This document shows, piece by piece, positions 50,712 to 61,863 of a stretch of 64,000 nucleotides of DNA. Positions within the stretch are counted from its first letter, which is position 1; every line of letters begins with the position of its first letter. Origin of the DNA: Nocardia higoensis (GTDB taxonomy: Bacteria > Actinomycetota > Actinomycetes > Mycobacteriales > Mycobacteriaceae); assembly GCF_015477835.1 (NCBI RefSeq), contig NZ_JADLQN010000004.1:364784-428783 (forward strand), in the 5' to 3' direction. The notes below the pieces were generated by a model. That model had not been told where the DNA came from and made no database searches. It saw only the letters and a list, made by a program, of their open reading frames with translations. The translations under genes and the position numbers were made by a program.

Positions 50712-51464
50712 ATGGGACATCGCGGATTGCTGGTCGTGGCGCTCTTCATCGGTTCATGCCTGATACCCGGGGCAGGAGCGGGCGCGCGGGCGCCCGCCGG
50801 CGAGGTCACCGCACCGCGGACGACCATCGCCGTGCGTACCGACCTCGGCCACCGCTGGGGCCTCGGTGCCGCGGATGCGCCGCACGGCGCACTCTCCCTC
50901 GCCAAGCTGTATCTGGTCGATTACGCCCTGCGCCACGGCGACGGTTCGGCCGTGGACACCGAACTCGGTGAGCGGATGATCCGCTACTCCGACGATGCCG
51001 CGGCGGACGCGCTGGCGGGCAAGTATCCCGGTGCGATAGCCGCGGTCGCCGCCGAGTACGGCTTGACCGCGACCAGCGCGGGCGGGCACTGGAGCGCCAC
51101 GACCACCAGCAGCGCCGATGTCGCCGAGTTCCTGCACGCGAAGACGAGCGGCGATCCCGCCTCGCCGATCCTGGCGTGGATGGCCACCGCCGGAGACCGC
51201 GCCGCCGACGGCACGCCACAGGATTGGGGTACCGCGCGCCTGCCCGGGGTGCTCGGCACAAAATGGGGCTGGTCGGATGTCGGCACGTCGGAGGTGGCCT
51301 CGGTGTCCTTCGGGCCCGGCTTCACGGTGGCGGCCCACACCTATGGCACGCCCGCCGAGCAGACCGCCGACGTGCTGGCGGCGCTGCCGCAGATGCTGGC
51401 CGGGCTGGCCGGGATTTCACCGGACTTGTTGCAGCAGTGGGGCATCGCCGTCGGCGGGGCATGA
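50712..51464 (+). CDS. Exported beta-lactamase-fold protein with degenerate active site
   Basis: A 250-residue protein with a signal peptide at 1-25 and a class A beta-lactamase-like layout: SLAK at 62-65, SDD at 93-95 and KWG at 184-186 instead of the usual KTG. The Ser and Lys of SxxK remain. It may bind or hydrolyse some acyl substrate, but real beta-lactamase activity is doubtful because no ExxLN is found. Cys16 might be a lipoprotein site (IGSC), though the n-region is short. The ribosome site AGAGGAAG lies in the transposon remnant. It is the first of three such folds in 4 kb. Confidence 0.75.
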   Translation: MGHRGLLVVALFIGSCLIPGAGAGARAPAGEVTAPRTTIAVRTDLGHRWGLGAADAPHGALSLAKLYLVDYALRHGDGSAVDTELGERMIRYSDDAAADALAGKYPGAIAAVAAEYGLTATSAGGHWSATTTSSADVAEFLHAKTSGDPASPILAWMATAGDRAADGTPQDWGTARLPGVLGTKWGWSDVGTSEVASVSFGPGFTVAAHTYGTPAEQTADVLAALPQMLAGLAGISPDLLQQWGIAVGGA

Positions 51465-51526
51465 CGCCGTGAGGCAACCGCCTCAGGCGCCGACTGGTCG
51501 CGGATTCGCGGCCGTCGGAGCCATCA

Positions 51527-52462
51527 TCAGCCGAGCGCTGCCACGGCGGCTTCGGCGGCGTCGGCGACGAGCGCGTTGTCGGCCTCGGCCTCGGGGTCGG
51601 ACTTCGTCGACAACACGGCGATGACGATCGGCGCGCGGCCCGGCGGCCAGGCGACGGCCACATCCAGTGCCGACCCGTAGGCGGGCGAACCGGTCTTGTC
51701 GCCGACGGTCCAGTCGGCGGGCAGGCCGGCGCGGATGCGGGCGGCGCCGGTGGTGTTGGCGACGAGCCAGGAGGTGAGCTGCGCGCGCTCCGGCTCGGCC
51801 AGTGTGTCGCCGACGACGAGCGCGCGGTAGTCGGCGGCGAGCGCGGCCGGGGTGGTGGTATCGCGCTCGTCACCGGGTATCGCGGAATTCAACTCGGTCT
51901 CCCAGCGATCCAGCCGCGAGGTGTCGTCGCCGAGGGAGCGCAGGAAAGCGGTGAAACCGGCGGGTCCGCCGAGCAGTTTCAGCAGTTGGTTACCCGCGGT
52001 GTTGTCGGAGACGGTGATCGCGGCATCGCACAATTGCGCCACGGTCATCCCGGATTCGACGTGGCGTTCGGTGACCGGCGAATACTCGACGAGCTCGGCG
52101 GCCGAGTAATGGATCACCTGATCGAAATAGCCCGACGACAGCGGGTGGTCGCGCAGCAGAGCGCCGCAGGCCAGCGCCTTGAAGGTCGAGGCCATCGGGA
52201 ACCGCTCGTTCTCGCGATGGGTGACTGTGCGCCCGGTCCCGGTGTCGACGGCGAAGACGCCCAGACGCGCGCCCGAGGTGGACTCGAGAGCCGCGAAGTG
52301 CGGGCCGGCGGCCACCGAGGTGGTCACGACTTCCGGGGGTGCGGTGGTGGTGGCGGATGTCGCGTCGCAGGCGGCGGACGCGGCGAGCACGGGCACCAGG
52401 ACAGCGGCGGCGAGCGATCGCCTGCGATGGACGGGGACGAGGTCGAGTACGCGGAATTTCAC
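51527..52462 (-). CDS. bla: Class A beta-lactamase
   Basis: The 311-residue lipoprotein-type enzyme hydrolyses beta-lactams in the cell envelope. Signal helix and Cys32 (ASAAC) suggest lipid anchoring. Active-site motifs are complete: STFK at 92-95, SDN at 152-154, ETELN at 188-192 (Glu166 equivalent) and KTGS at 256-259. It is similar to the nocardial FAR/AST class A enzymes. The start is GTG. It is divergent from the LysR gene across 167 bp that contains two ATATCGT repeats, a likely operator. Spectrum cannot be predicted from the window. Confidence 0.95.
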   Translation of the reverse strand: MKFRVLDLVPVHRRRSLAAAVLVPVLAASAACDATSATTTAPPEVVTTSVAAGPHFAALESTSGARLGVFAVDTGTGRTVTHRENERFPMASTFKALACGALLRDHPLSSGYFDQVIHYSAAELVEYSPVTERHVESGMTVAQLCDAAITVSDNTAGNQLLKLLGGPAGFTAFLRSLGDDTSRLDRWETELNSAIPGDERDTTTPAALAADYRALVVGDTLAEPERAQLTSWLVANTTGAARIRAGLPADWTVGDKTGSPAYGSALDVAVAWPPGRAPIVIAVLSTKSDPEAEADNALVADAAEAAVAALG

Positions 52463-52497
52463 CGGCCGAGAAGATCACGGTCGGCTGGGGCGCGGCC

Positions 52498-52540
52498 AAT
52501 ATCGTGAGGTCCCCGCCGCGAGTCGGTCTCGATATCGTCG
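52498..52540. promoter_or_regulatory. Possible LysR operator between bla and the LysR gene
   Basis: AATATCGTGAGG at 52498-52509 and GATATCGTCGCAGG at 52531-52544 share ATATCGT, and CGATATCG (52530-52537) is a perfect palindrome. LysR-type regulators usually bind such partly symmetric sites in divergent promoters. No other repeat is seen in this gap. Confidence 0.35.
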
Positions 52541-52629
52541 CAGGTCGTGACGTCGGCACAGCGCCAGAACAGCGATGGGCGCGGATCCGGCCGCGCCGGT
52601 TCGGCCGCGGCGGTTGGTTCAATGGCCGC

Positions 52630-53556
52630 ATGGATCTGATCCGTCACCTCCGCTTCTTCGTCTCGATCGCCGACGAAGGACATTTCGGGAGGGCGGCGGC
52701 CGCGCTCGACATGACCCAGCCGCCGCTGTCGCAGGGGCTGCGTCGACTCGAACAGTTTCTCGGCGTCGACCTCGTGCACCGCACCAGGCAGGGCGCGATG
52801 CTCACCGCCGCGGGCAGGCAGCTGCTGCCCCGCTCCCGGCTGCTGGTCGACGACGCCGACCGGCTGCTGGCCGAGGCCCAGCGCATCGCCCACGCCCGCG
52901 GAGACGTGCACCTGGGGGTGGCCGCAGCGGTCCCGGACTCGCTGGTCACCGCTTGCGTCGGCGCGCTTCGTCACGGGTCGGCCGCGGGCGCCACGGTGTC
53001 GACCACCGTCGGCGCGACCGTCGAACTGCTCGCCGATCTGCGCGCGGGCCTGTGCGATGTGGCGGTGATCGAGCACCCGGCGCTGGTCGACGGTGTCGAC
53101 GCCGGGCCGGTGGTGAAGATCGCGCGCCGAGTGATCGTCCCCTCGGACCATCGCAGCGCGAGCGCCGAACGTCCCACCTTCCGCATGCTCGCCGATCTGA
53201 CCTTCGCGCATCCGCCCCGCGCGGCCAATCCGCCCGCCTTCGACACGGTCCTCGACCTGCTGCGGGAACGCGGGCTCGACCCGCAGGTCGGTACCGCCCG
53301 CGACGACCGTGCCGTGCTGGCGGCCGTCGCCGCGGGAACCAGCTTCGGGCTCACCACCGCCGCGCCGTCGAGCGCTGCGGGGGTCACCTGGCTGGATATG
53401 GCGCCTCAGGCGCTGGCTCTGCGGGTCCGTGTCGCGCGACGCCCGGATGACCGATCACCGGGCGCCCGTTCAGGGGCCGATGCCGGGTCGCGCACCGAGG
53501 CCGAGTCGCACGCCGAAGCGTTGGACCGCCTGCTGTACCGGGAGCGCCTGCGATGA
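52630..53556 (+). CDS. LysR-family regulator (BlaA/AmpR-like)
   Basis: A 308-residue regulator. The N-terminal winged helix-turn-helix (LRFFVSIADEGHFGRAAAALDMTQPPLSQGLRRLE) is followed by an effector domain. Divergence from the class A bla gene is the classic layout of AmpR and of BlaA of Streptomyces cacaoi. Its stop overlaps the next gene (ATGA), which encodes a cytoplasmic SxxK protein, as in blaA-blaB. The inducer is probably a cell-wall or beta-lactam signal, but this is inference. The C-terminal about 35 residues are Arg/Ala-rich. Confidence 0.9.
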   Translation: MDLIRHLRFFVSIADEGHFGRAAAALDMTQPPLSQGLRRLEQFLGVDLVHRTRQGAMLTAAGRQLLPRSRLLVDDADRLLAEAQRIAHARGDVHLGVAAAVPDSLVTACVGALRHGSAAGATVSTTVGATVELLADLRAGLCDVAVIEHPALVDGVDAGPVVKIARRVIVPSDHRSASAERPTFRMLADLTFAHPPRAANPPAFDTVLDLLRERGLDPQVGTARDDRAVLAAVAAGTSFGLTTAAPSSAAGVTWLDMAPQALALRVRVARRPDDRSPGARSGADAGSRTEAESHAEALDRLLYRERLR

Positions 53557-54542
53557 GCGCTGAACGTGGTCGCGCGGCGGCGGACCGTATCCGTGACGTC
53601 TTCGCCGACGCGGGGTGCACCGGCTGGCTGCACGCCCGGCGGTGCGGCGGCGGGGCGGGGTTCTCGGCGGCGGGGTTCTCCGACGCGGAGATCTCGGTCG
53701 ACGGCCACGCCCGGGTGGTGACCGCCTCGGTGTACAAGTTGGTGCTGTTGGTGGCCTTCTGCCGCGGCGTCGATGCCGGGGAGATCGATCCCACCTCCCG
53801 GCTCACCATCGACCCCGCCGAGTGCACCCCTGGTCCCACCGGCATCGCGGCACTGCACGACCCGGTGACCATGACCCGCCGCGATCTGGCGACCTCGATG
53901 ATGACGGTGTCGGACAATGCGGCGGCCGACGTGCTGCTGGGCGAGGTCGGCCTGAACGCGGTCGAGGACGTACTCACCGATCTCGGCCTCACCGAGACCA
54001 GGATCGTGGGCGGCACCGCCGATATGCACCGCAGCCTGTTGCGTGACACCGACACCCACACCACCGCCGAGGCCTTCGCGGCGCTGGCCGACAACGACGA
54101 AGCCCGGTCGGTCTCGGCCTACGACCCCGCCTACACCAGCGCGACCACACCGGAGGAGATGACCCGTCTGCTGCGCGCGCTCTGGTCCGGCACGGTCCTG
54201 TCCCCGGAACAGACCGGGTTCGTGCGCGCGGTGATGGCCGGCCAGGTCTGGCCGCACCGCATCACCGCGGCGTTCCCGCATCGCGGGGTCACGGTGGCGG
54301 GCAAGACCGGCACCATCGGTGTGATCCGCAACGAAGTCGCGATGGTCGAGTTCCCGCACGAGTACCCGGTCGCTGTGGCGGTGTTCACGCGCGCCGCGCG
54401 CGCCGACCCGCAGCTTCCCGTGGTGGACGCGGCGATCGCCGAGGCCGCCCGGATCGCGGTGACCGCACTGCGCCACCCGATGGACCCGGACGATCGGCCC
54501 GGACGATCGACTCGGACGATTGAACACGGCGCTCGCCGATGA
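53553..54542 (+). CDS. Cytoplasmic beta-lactamase-fold serine protein (BlaB-like, possible sensor)
   Basis: The 329-residue protein has SVYK at 59-62, SDN at 120-122 and KTGT at 251-254 but no signal peptide and no ExxLN glutamate. It therefore resembles the penicillin-recognising fold without a deacylation machine. In S. cacaoi, BlaB is a serine-type protein of this kind that acts with the LysR regulator BlaA in beta-lactamase induction. The gene overlaps the LysR gene by 4 nt. The C-terminal 25 residues (MDPDDRPGRSTRT) are charged. Rv0907 beside ctpE (Rv0908) in M. tuberculosis holds a similar place, so it may instead be an Rv0907-type protein. Confidence 0.82.
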   Translation: MSAERGRAAADRIRDVFADAGCTGWLHARRCGGGAGFSAAGFSDAEISVDGHARVVTASVYKLVLLVAFCRGVDAGEIDPTSRLTIDPAECTPGPTGIAALHDPVTMTRRDLATSMMTVSDNAAADVLLGEVGLNAVEDVLTDLGLTETRIVGGTADMHRSLLRDTDTHTTAEAFAALADNDEARSVSAYDPAYTSATTPEEMTRLLRALWSGTVLSPEQTGFVRAVMAGQVWPHRITAAFPHRGVTVAGKTGTIGVIRNEVAMVEFPHEYPVAVAVFTRAARADPQLPVVDAAIAEAARIAVTALRHPMDPDDRPGRSTRTIEHGARR

Positions 54543-54575
54543 GGGCATCCACCGGGACCGCTTAGGCTGACGCTC

Positions 54576-56996
<2,421 letters not shown>

Positions 56997-57147
56997 TCCC
57001 GCCGCACGGCTGATCCGCCGCACGGCTGATACCGGCGGGTCCGCGGGACTCGGTCCCGTGGCGGGGCGCAACATGGTCGTCCGACCCGCCGCGCCGCGAG
57101 AACCCTTGGGCCGGGCGGTCATTCGCCGGTGGGGTACCTTCTGGTGA

Positions 57148-57975
57148 ATGGAGGTCTTGCTGCACCAGATCGACGCGTTCGCCGACGCACCGTTCTCCGG
57201 CAACCCGGCGGCGGTGATGCCGTTGCCGTCGTGGTTGCCCGACGAGCTGCTGCAGAATCTGGCCGAGGAGAACAACCTCGCCGAAACCGCCTTCTACACC
57301 TCGCAATTACCGCCCGAGGCGTCCGCGACCCCGGAGGCCCCCACCGATCGACCGGTGTTCCACCTACGCTGGTTCACCCCGGCCGCCGAGGTGGACATGT
57401 GTGGTCACGCCACCGTGGCCTCGGCCGCGCAGATCCTCGAAGACCTGCACCCCGGCGAAGATCGCGTCAGCTTCTACACCCGCAGCGGCTGGTTGCACGT
57501 CGACCGCACCGACGACGACGAATACGTCCTCGACCTGCCCGCCGTCGGCTCTGTCGAGACCGACCCCGATCCCGCGCTCGTCGAGGCGCTCGGCGTGCGC
57601 CCGGTCCGCGCCTACAGCGGCCCCGACGAAGTCCTCGTGCTGGTCTCGGAAAGCGAAGTACGCGAGGCGACGCCGATGTTCGGCGCATTCCCACCGCTGC
57701 CCCGCGGCGCGATCATCGCCGCCCCCGGCGACGAGGTGGACCTGGTGTCGCGCTTCTTCGCTCCCGGCGTCGGCATCCAGGAAGACCCGGTCACCGGATC
57801 GGCCCACGCCCAGCTGGTTCCGCTGTGGGCCGAGCGCATCGGCAGTCCGCTCGTGATCGCCCGCCAGCTGTCCCGGCGCGGCGGCGCCCTGCGGTGTGAA
57901 CTGGCCGGCGACCGGGTGCTGCTCATCGGGCGGTGCCGCCGCTACCTCGACGGGGTCGTCCAGCTGCCGGATTGA
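57148..57975 (+). CDS. PhzF-family isomerase-like protein
   Basis: A 275-residue protein with the two-lobed PhzF fold. The catalytic glutamate is Glu46 in NNLAETAFY. FTPAAEVDMCGHATVASA and EDPVTGSAHAQL are family motifs. Only some members take part in phenazine synthesis. No phenazine genes are nearby, so the function is unknown. The ATG is 7 nt after TACCTT (57135-57140), another leaderless candidate. The stretch 50-62 (TSQLPPEASATPEA) is a low-complexity insert. Confidence 0.9.
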   Translation: MEVLLHQIDAFADAPFSGNPAAVMPLPSWLPDELLQNLAEENNLAETAFYTSQLPPEASATPEAPTDRPVFHLRWFTPAAEVDMCGHATVASAAQILEDLHPGEDRVSFYTRSGWLHVDRTDDDEYVLDLPAVGSVETDPDPALVEALGVRPVRAYSGPDEVLVLVSESEVREATPMFGAFPPLPRGAIIAAPGDEVDLVSRFFAPGVGIQEDPVTGSAHAQLVPLWAERIGSPLVIARQLSRRGGALRCELAGDRVLLIGRCRRYLDGVVQLPD

Positions 57976-58098
57976 AACAGTGCCGCTGTCCGGCCGGACA
58001 GCGCTCGCGGGCCCAGGGAGTGCCCCGCCGACCCGCGTCGGCGTGGCCCGATCGGCATCGGTGGGGATATGTCCGGCTTCGGCGTTGTGCGGCTCGGC

Positions 58099-59040
58099 TC
58101 AGTTGCCGGGAACAGGACCGTCGTCCGGTCCGGGGAGCACCGTCTCGGTGTGCTCGGGCAGGAGCGGCGCGACGCCGTAGTGTCCGGCCACCGCGTCGGC
58201 GGGCAACGCCTCCACCGCGCGAATCGCCGGATCAGCGCGCAATTCCCGTAACCGGTCCAGCGGTCCGCGCACGACGACCGCGACGGCGCACGCGCAGCCC
58301 GCCTCGAGCCGCTGCGCGCTCACCTGGAGAATCCGGCGGTAGCGCTCGTCGGACACCTCGCCTGTCGACGCGGAGCGCATGAGCCCGGCCGCGGATGCCG
58401 CCGAAGCGCGGATGGCGGTCTCGTTGGCGGGCACCGGGATCGTGGTGAGTGGTGTGCGGACGCGGGGAATGGGCACCTGATAGAGCACCTGGCCGATCCG
58501 CAGGCCGCCGGTGTGCGCGGACAGCTGATCCGGTGGCAGCGGCTCGGTGAACGACAGCAGCGCCCAGTGGTCGGCGTTGTCCTCGACTGTCAGCGAATCG
58601 GCTGCCCGCGCAAGATAATCGGACACCCGCTCGGCGTTCTCGGGGCCCAACCGGTCGGTGCGCACCCCGAGATCGCGTGGCGGGTTCAGAATGCCGAGCA
58701 CCGCCAGCAAACCCACCGCCACAACGGCGACGACGACCAGGGTGAGCACGCGGACCTTGCCGCCTTCCGAGGCGTCTTTCGCGTTCGCATCCGTGGAGAG
58801 CTTCTCGTGGGCACTCGCACTCGCACCCGCGGTGCGGGCAGCGTCGTCACCGGAACCGACGGCCGCTTCGGCGGTGGCGCCGTGGTCGGGACCACTGCCC
58901 GGCTCGGCGGCGGGACCGGAGTGCTGGCTGCCGGGGCGCTCGTCGGGGTCGGCGGAGCGGTCGGGGGGTGTGGAGGGGGCGTGGCCGGAATTCCCGCCGA
59001 ATTCGTCGGCGGGATCGGCGGGCGAGCCCTCCTCACGCAT
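58099..59040 (-). CDS. Single-pass membrane protein of unknown function
   Basis: A 313-residue protein. The first about 90 residues are hydrophilic and rich in Pro, Ser, Asp and Gly. One hydrophobic helix lies at about 96-115 (VLTLVVVAVVAVGLLAVLGIL), and the rest, probably outside the membrane, contains two cysteines (ACACAV) near 250. The ATG at 59040 overlaps the pseudouridine synthase stop by 8 bp and has GTACTGCG upstream, no strong ribosome site, so translation is likely coupled. I do not recognise a family. Confidence 0.75.
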   Translation of the reverse strand: MREEGSPADPADEFGGNSGHAPSTPPDRSADPDERPGSQHSGPAAEPGSGPDHGATAEAAVGSGDDAARTAGASASAHEKLSTDANAKDASEGGKVRVLTLVVVAVVAVGLLAVLGILNPPRDLGVRTDRLGPENAERVSDYLARAADSLTVEDNADHWALLSFTEPLPPDQLSAHTGGLRIGQVLYQVPIPRVRTPLTTIPVPANETAIRASAASAAGLMRSASTGEVSDERYRRILQVSAQRLEAGCACAVAVVVRGPLDRLRELRADPAIRAVEALPADAVAGHYGVAPLLPEHTETVLPGPDDGPVPGN

Positions 59041-59959
59041 CGCGCAGTACGTCCAATGCATGGCTCAGGTCGGCCGGATACTCGCTGACGATCTCGAGCC
59101 AGCGACCATCCGCGGGGTGGTGGAAACCCAGGGTGTGCGCGTGCAGCCACTGCCGTTCCAGGCCGAGGCGGGCGGCCAGTTTCGGGTCGGCGCCGTAGGT
59201 CAGGTCACCGCAGCAGGGGTGCCGGATCGCGGAGAAGTGCACGCGGATCTGGTGGGTACGGCCGGTTTCCAGATGGATGTCCAGCAGGCTGGCGGCCTGG
59301 AACGCCTCGATCGTGTCGTAGTGGGTGACGCTCGGACGTCCGTCCGCGGTGACCGCGAACTTCCAGTCGTTGCCGCGCGCGCGGCCGATCGGGGCGTCGA
59401 TGGTGCCGCTGCTCGGATCGGGATGGCCCTGGACCAGCGCGTGATAGCGCTTGTGCACGGTGCGTTGCTTGAAGGCGCGCTTGAGCACGGTGTAGGCGTG
59501 CTCGGACTGGGCGACCACCATCACCCCGGAGGTGCCCACGTCGAGGCGGTGCACGATGCCCTGGCGTTCGTGCGCGCCGGAGGTGGAGATGCGGTAGCCC
59601 GCGGCGGCGAGCCCACCGACCACGGTCGGTCCGGACCAGCCGACCCCGGTGTGCGCGGCCACGCCGACCGGCTTGTCCACCGCCACGATGTCGTCGTCGG
59701 CGTAGAGGATCTTCATGCCCTCCACCGGGGCGACCTCGACGGTCAATTCGCGCTTGGGTTCGGGGAACTCGACCTCGAGCCAGGCGCCTGCGGTGAGCCG
59801 GTCGGACTTGCCCGCCGCGACCCCGTCCAGGAGCACCGAGCCGTCGGTGGTCAATGCCGCCACCGCGGTGCGCGAGAGCCCGAGCAACCGGGACAGACCG
59901 GCGTCCACCCGCATGCCGTCCAGCCCGTCGGGCACCGGCATGGCCCTGGTCTCTCTCAC
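59033..59959 (-). CDS. RluA/RluD-family pseudouridine synthase
   Basis: The 308-residue enzyme isomerises uridines in 23S rRNA (the RluD type modifies helix 69). It has an N-terminal S4-like RNA-binding domain (residues 15-75) and a catalytic domain with VHRLDVGTSGVMV (Asp140). GRTHQIRVH and CGDLTYG are present near the end. The GTG overlaps the lspA stop (GTGA). It matches Rv1540, which follows lspA in M. tuberculosis. The exact target uridines are inferred. Confidence 0.92.
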   Translation of the reverse strand: MRETRAMPVPDGLDGMRVDAGLSRLLGLSRTAVAALTTDGSVLLDGVAAGKSDRLTAGAWLEVEFPEPKRELTVEVAPVEGMKILYADDDIVAVDKPVGVAAHTGVGWSGPTVVGGLAAAGYRISTSGAHERQGIVHRLDVGTSGVMVVAQSEHAYTVLKRAFKQRTVHKRYHALVQGHPDPSSGTIDAPIGRARGNDWKFAVTADGRPSVTHYDTIEAFQAASLLDIHLETGRTHQIRVHFSAIRHPCCGDLTYGADPKLAARLGLERQWLHAHTLGFHHPADGRWLEIVSEYPADLSHALDVLRDA

Positions 59960-60762
59960 GTGGTGTTCCCCTTTCCCGTGTGCTCGGTGCCGCGCTCTCG
60001 CGCGCTGTCCTTCGTCGTGACGCTGTCCTTCGTCGTGACGCTGTCGTCGGTGGTGTCACTGTCGTCGGTCGTGTTGCCGCCGGTGTGCTCGCGGTCGACC
60101 CCCGCGACCGCGCCACCGGATTCGGTCTCGTTGTCGCGTCCGACGCGGGTGCCGTCGAGTTCGAACCCGAACAGCGTCGCCGCGACCAGCAGCGCCGCGC
60201 CGCACACGATCGCCGAGTCGGCGACGTTGAACACCGGGAACGAGCCGACGGCGACGAAGTCGACCACGTGGCCCTGCAACGGACCCGGCGAACGGAACAG
60301 CCGATCGGCCAGATTACCCACCGCGCCGCCGAGCACCATGCCCAGGCCGATCGCCCACCACAGCGAACGCAGCTTCCGGCCGATCCTGATCACCCCGATC
60401 ACCACCGCGACCGCGACCAGCGTCAGCAGCCACGTCATGCCGGTGGCCATCGAGAATGCCGCGCCGGGGTTGCGGACCAACGCGAAGCGCACGAAGTCAC
60501 CGATGATCGGGACCGGGTCGCCCGGGGTGATGGTGGCCACCACGATGCACTTGGTGAGCAGGTCCAGTGCGAAGAGCACCACCGCGAGCGTCAGCAGCGT
60601 GTGCAGCCGTAGCGGGGGGAGTTCCCCGGCGGACTCGTCCGCCCTTCCGGTGGTGTCGGCGGTGTCGCCAGGGACAGCGGCGTCGGCCTCGACGGCGTCG
60701 ACGGCAGCGTCGGCGGCGTCGTCGTTTTCGGGGTGCCGATCGTCATTCACACTCTCCATCAT
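59956..60762 (-). CDS. lspA: Lipoprotein signal peptidase (signal peptidase II) LspA
   Basis: This membrane aspartic protease removes signal peptides from lipidated prolipoproteins. Four helices carry the catalytic aspartates in GNLADRLF and FNVADSAI; RNPGAAFSM is the third hallmark. The core is standard, but both ends are extended. The about 45-residue N-terminus is acidic (PENDDAADAAVDAVEADAA), and the about 75-residue tail has DDSVTTKDS-type hexapeptide repeats. At 268 residues it is longer than LspA of M. tuberculosis (202). The start is uncertain: ATG 60762, ATG 60759 or GTG 60750. It is the first gene of lspA-rluD-membrane protein. Confidence 0.92.
   Translation of the reverse strand: MMESVNDDRHPENDDAADAAVDAVEADAAVPGDTADTTGRADESAGELPPLRLHTLLTLAVVLFALDLLTKCIVVATITPGDPVPIIGDFVRFALVRNPGAAFSMATGMTWLLTLVAVAVVIGVIRIGRKLRSLWWAIGLGMVLGGAVGNLADRLFRSPGPLQGHVVDFVAVGSFPVFNVADSAIVCGAALLVAATLFGFELDGTRVGRDNETESGGAVAGVDREHTGGNTTDDSDTTDDSVTTKDSVTTKDSARERGTEHTGKGNTT
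60007..60078 (-). repeat. Four 18-bp repeats in the lspA 3' end
   Basis: The units GTCCTTCGTCGTGACGCT (twice) and GTCGTCGGTGGTGTCACT / GTCGTCGGTCGTGTTGCC encode the hexapeptides SVTTKD, SVTTKD, SDTTDD and GNTTDD in the LspA tail. Two adjacent copies are identical. Confidence 0.75.
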
Positions 60763-60915
60763 CGCTCGAGGACACCCGCGCCTGTGCCGCGCCTCCTCCG
60801 GGGCGGCGATGGACCGGCGATGCCGCGCCCGTTCGGCGTCGCCGCGGATAACGCTCGGGCACGGCCGCGGTGGAGTCTGAGCCCACACTCAGGAAGCGGT
60901 CGTACCCTGATGCTC

Positions 60916-61863
60916 GTGACGGTGTTGTCTTCTCCCCATCTACCCCGGATCGCGCGACCGCGGGCACTGCTCCTGGCGATCGCCCTGGGCCTGTCGACCT
61001 TCGCCGTCGGCTGCGCCGATGACGCCGAATCGCCCGCGACCACCGAGGGCACCGAGCCGCTCGGCATCGGCAAGGAGGTGACGGTGCCGATCTCGGTGGC
61101 CGCGGCCACGCTGGTCTCCCCGGGCGCCGAGCCGCGCGCCGTGCTGCGACCGACCTTCGCGCCGGGCACCGAACAGCGGGTGACCCTGCACACCGAGCAC
61201 CACATCGAACAGCAGATCAACGATCAACCGCCCCGGGACTTCTCCACCCCGGCGCTGACCATCCCGATGACCGCGCTCGCGGGCACCGGCGGCGTGGATC
61301 TCACTCTCGGTGAGGTGACCAGTCCCGACCCCATGCTCAGCCGGGCGTTGACGGCCGCGGACGGTTCGCAGGCCGGTCTGGACTTCAGCGCCGAGGGCGC
61401 GATCATCGCCCTTCGCCTCGCCCCCGACCCCGACACGCCGAACGCCGCGCGCGCGGCCTTGGAGAACGCCTTCTACCAGGCGGTGTACCGCTCGATCATG
61501 TTCCCCGAGGAGCCCGTCGGCGAAGGCGCGGTGTGGACGGTGCATCAGGAGGTCACCGGCGGGGTGACGTTGGACCAGGTGACCACGGCGACGCTCACCA
61601 AGCGCGAGGGCGACCGGCTCACCATCGAACTGACGGTCGAGCAGACCCCGAAATCCTCGTCGTGGGCGCTGCCCAACGACACCGGCACGTTGTCCATCGA
61701 GGATTACCTCATGGAGGGCAACGGCACCATCACCTTCGATCTGGGGCTGCCGCTGCCGGTGGCCGGGTCGATCACCGTCGGCGGCCACCAGGTCTACCGG
61801 GACCCGCGCAGCGTCAGCCTGCTGAGCCAGAGCATCGTCACGCAGGTGTCGTGGGCCGAGTGA
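60916..61863 (+). CDS. Lipoprotein, DUF6263-like
   Basis: A 315-residue lipoprotein: signal helix 18-32, lipobox AVGC (Cys33), then an extracytoplasmic beta-rich domain with EQRVTLHTEHHIEQQIN and EEPVGEGAVWTVHQEVTGG. This fits the DUF6263 group of unknown role. The GTG at 60916 is 7 nt after TACCCT (60903-60908); ATG 60910 is another choice. The stop overlaps the next lipoprotein gene. Confidence 0.8.
   Translation: MTVLSSPHLPRIARPRALLLAIALGLSTFAVGCADDAESPATTEGTEPLGIGKEVTVPISVAAATLVSPGAEPRAVLRPTFAPGTEQRVTLHTEHHIEQQINDQPPRDFSTPALTIPMTALAGTGGVDLTLGEVTSPDPMLSRALTAADGSQAGLDFSAEGAIIALRLAPDPDTPNAARAALENAFYQAVYRSIMFPEEPVGEGAVWTVHQEVTGGVTLDQVTTATLTKREGDRLTIELTVEQTPKSSSWALPNDTGTLSIEDYLMEGNGTITFDLGLPLPVAGSITVGGHQVYRDPRSVSLLSQSIVTQVSWAE

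Noticed and set aside
50292..50720. A minus-strand gene of about 140 codons between rarD and the exported SxxK gene
   Set aside because: It has no ribosome site, no recognised family and runs across the transposon remnant and the start of the next gene.
50712..51464. A functional beta-lactamase
   Set aside because: SxxK is present, but KTG is KWG and there is no ExxLN glutamate. It is described as a degenerate beta-lactamase-fold protein.
57148..57975. A phenazine biosynthesis gene
   Set aside because: PhzF-family proteins are widespread outside phenazine pathways, and no other phz gene lies nearby.
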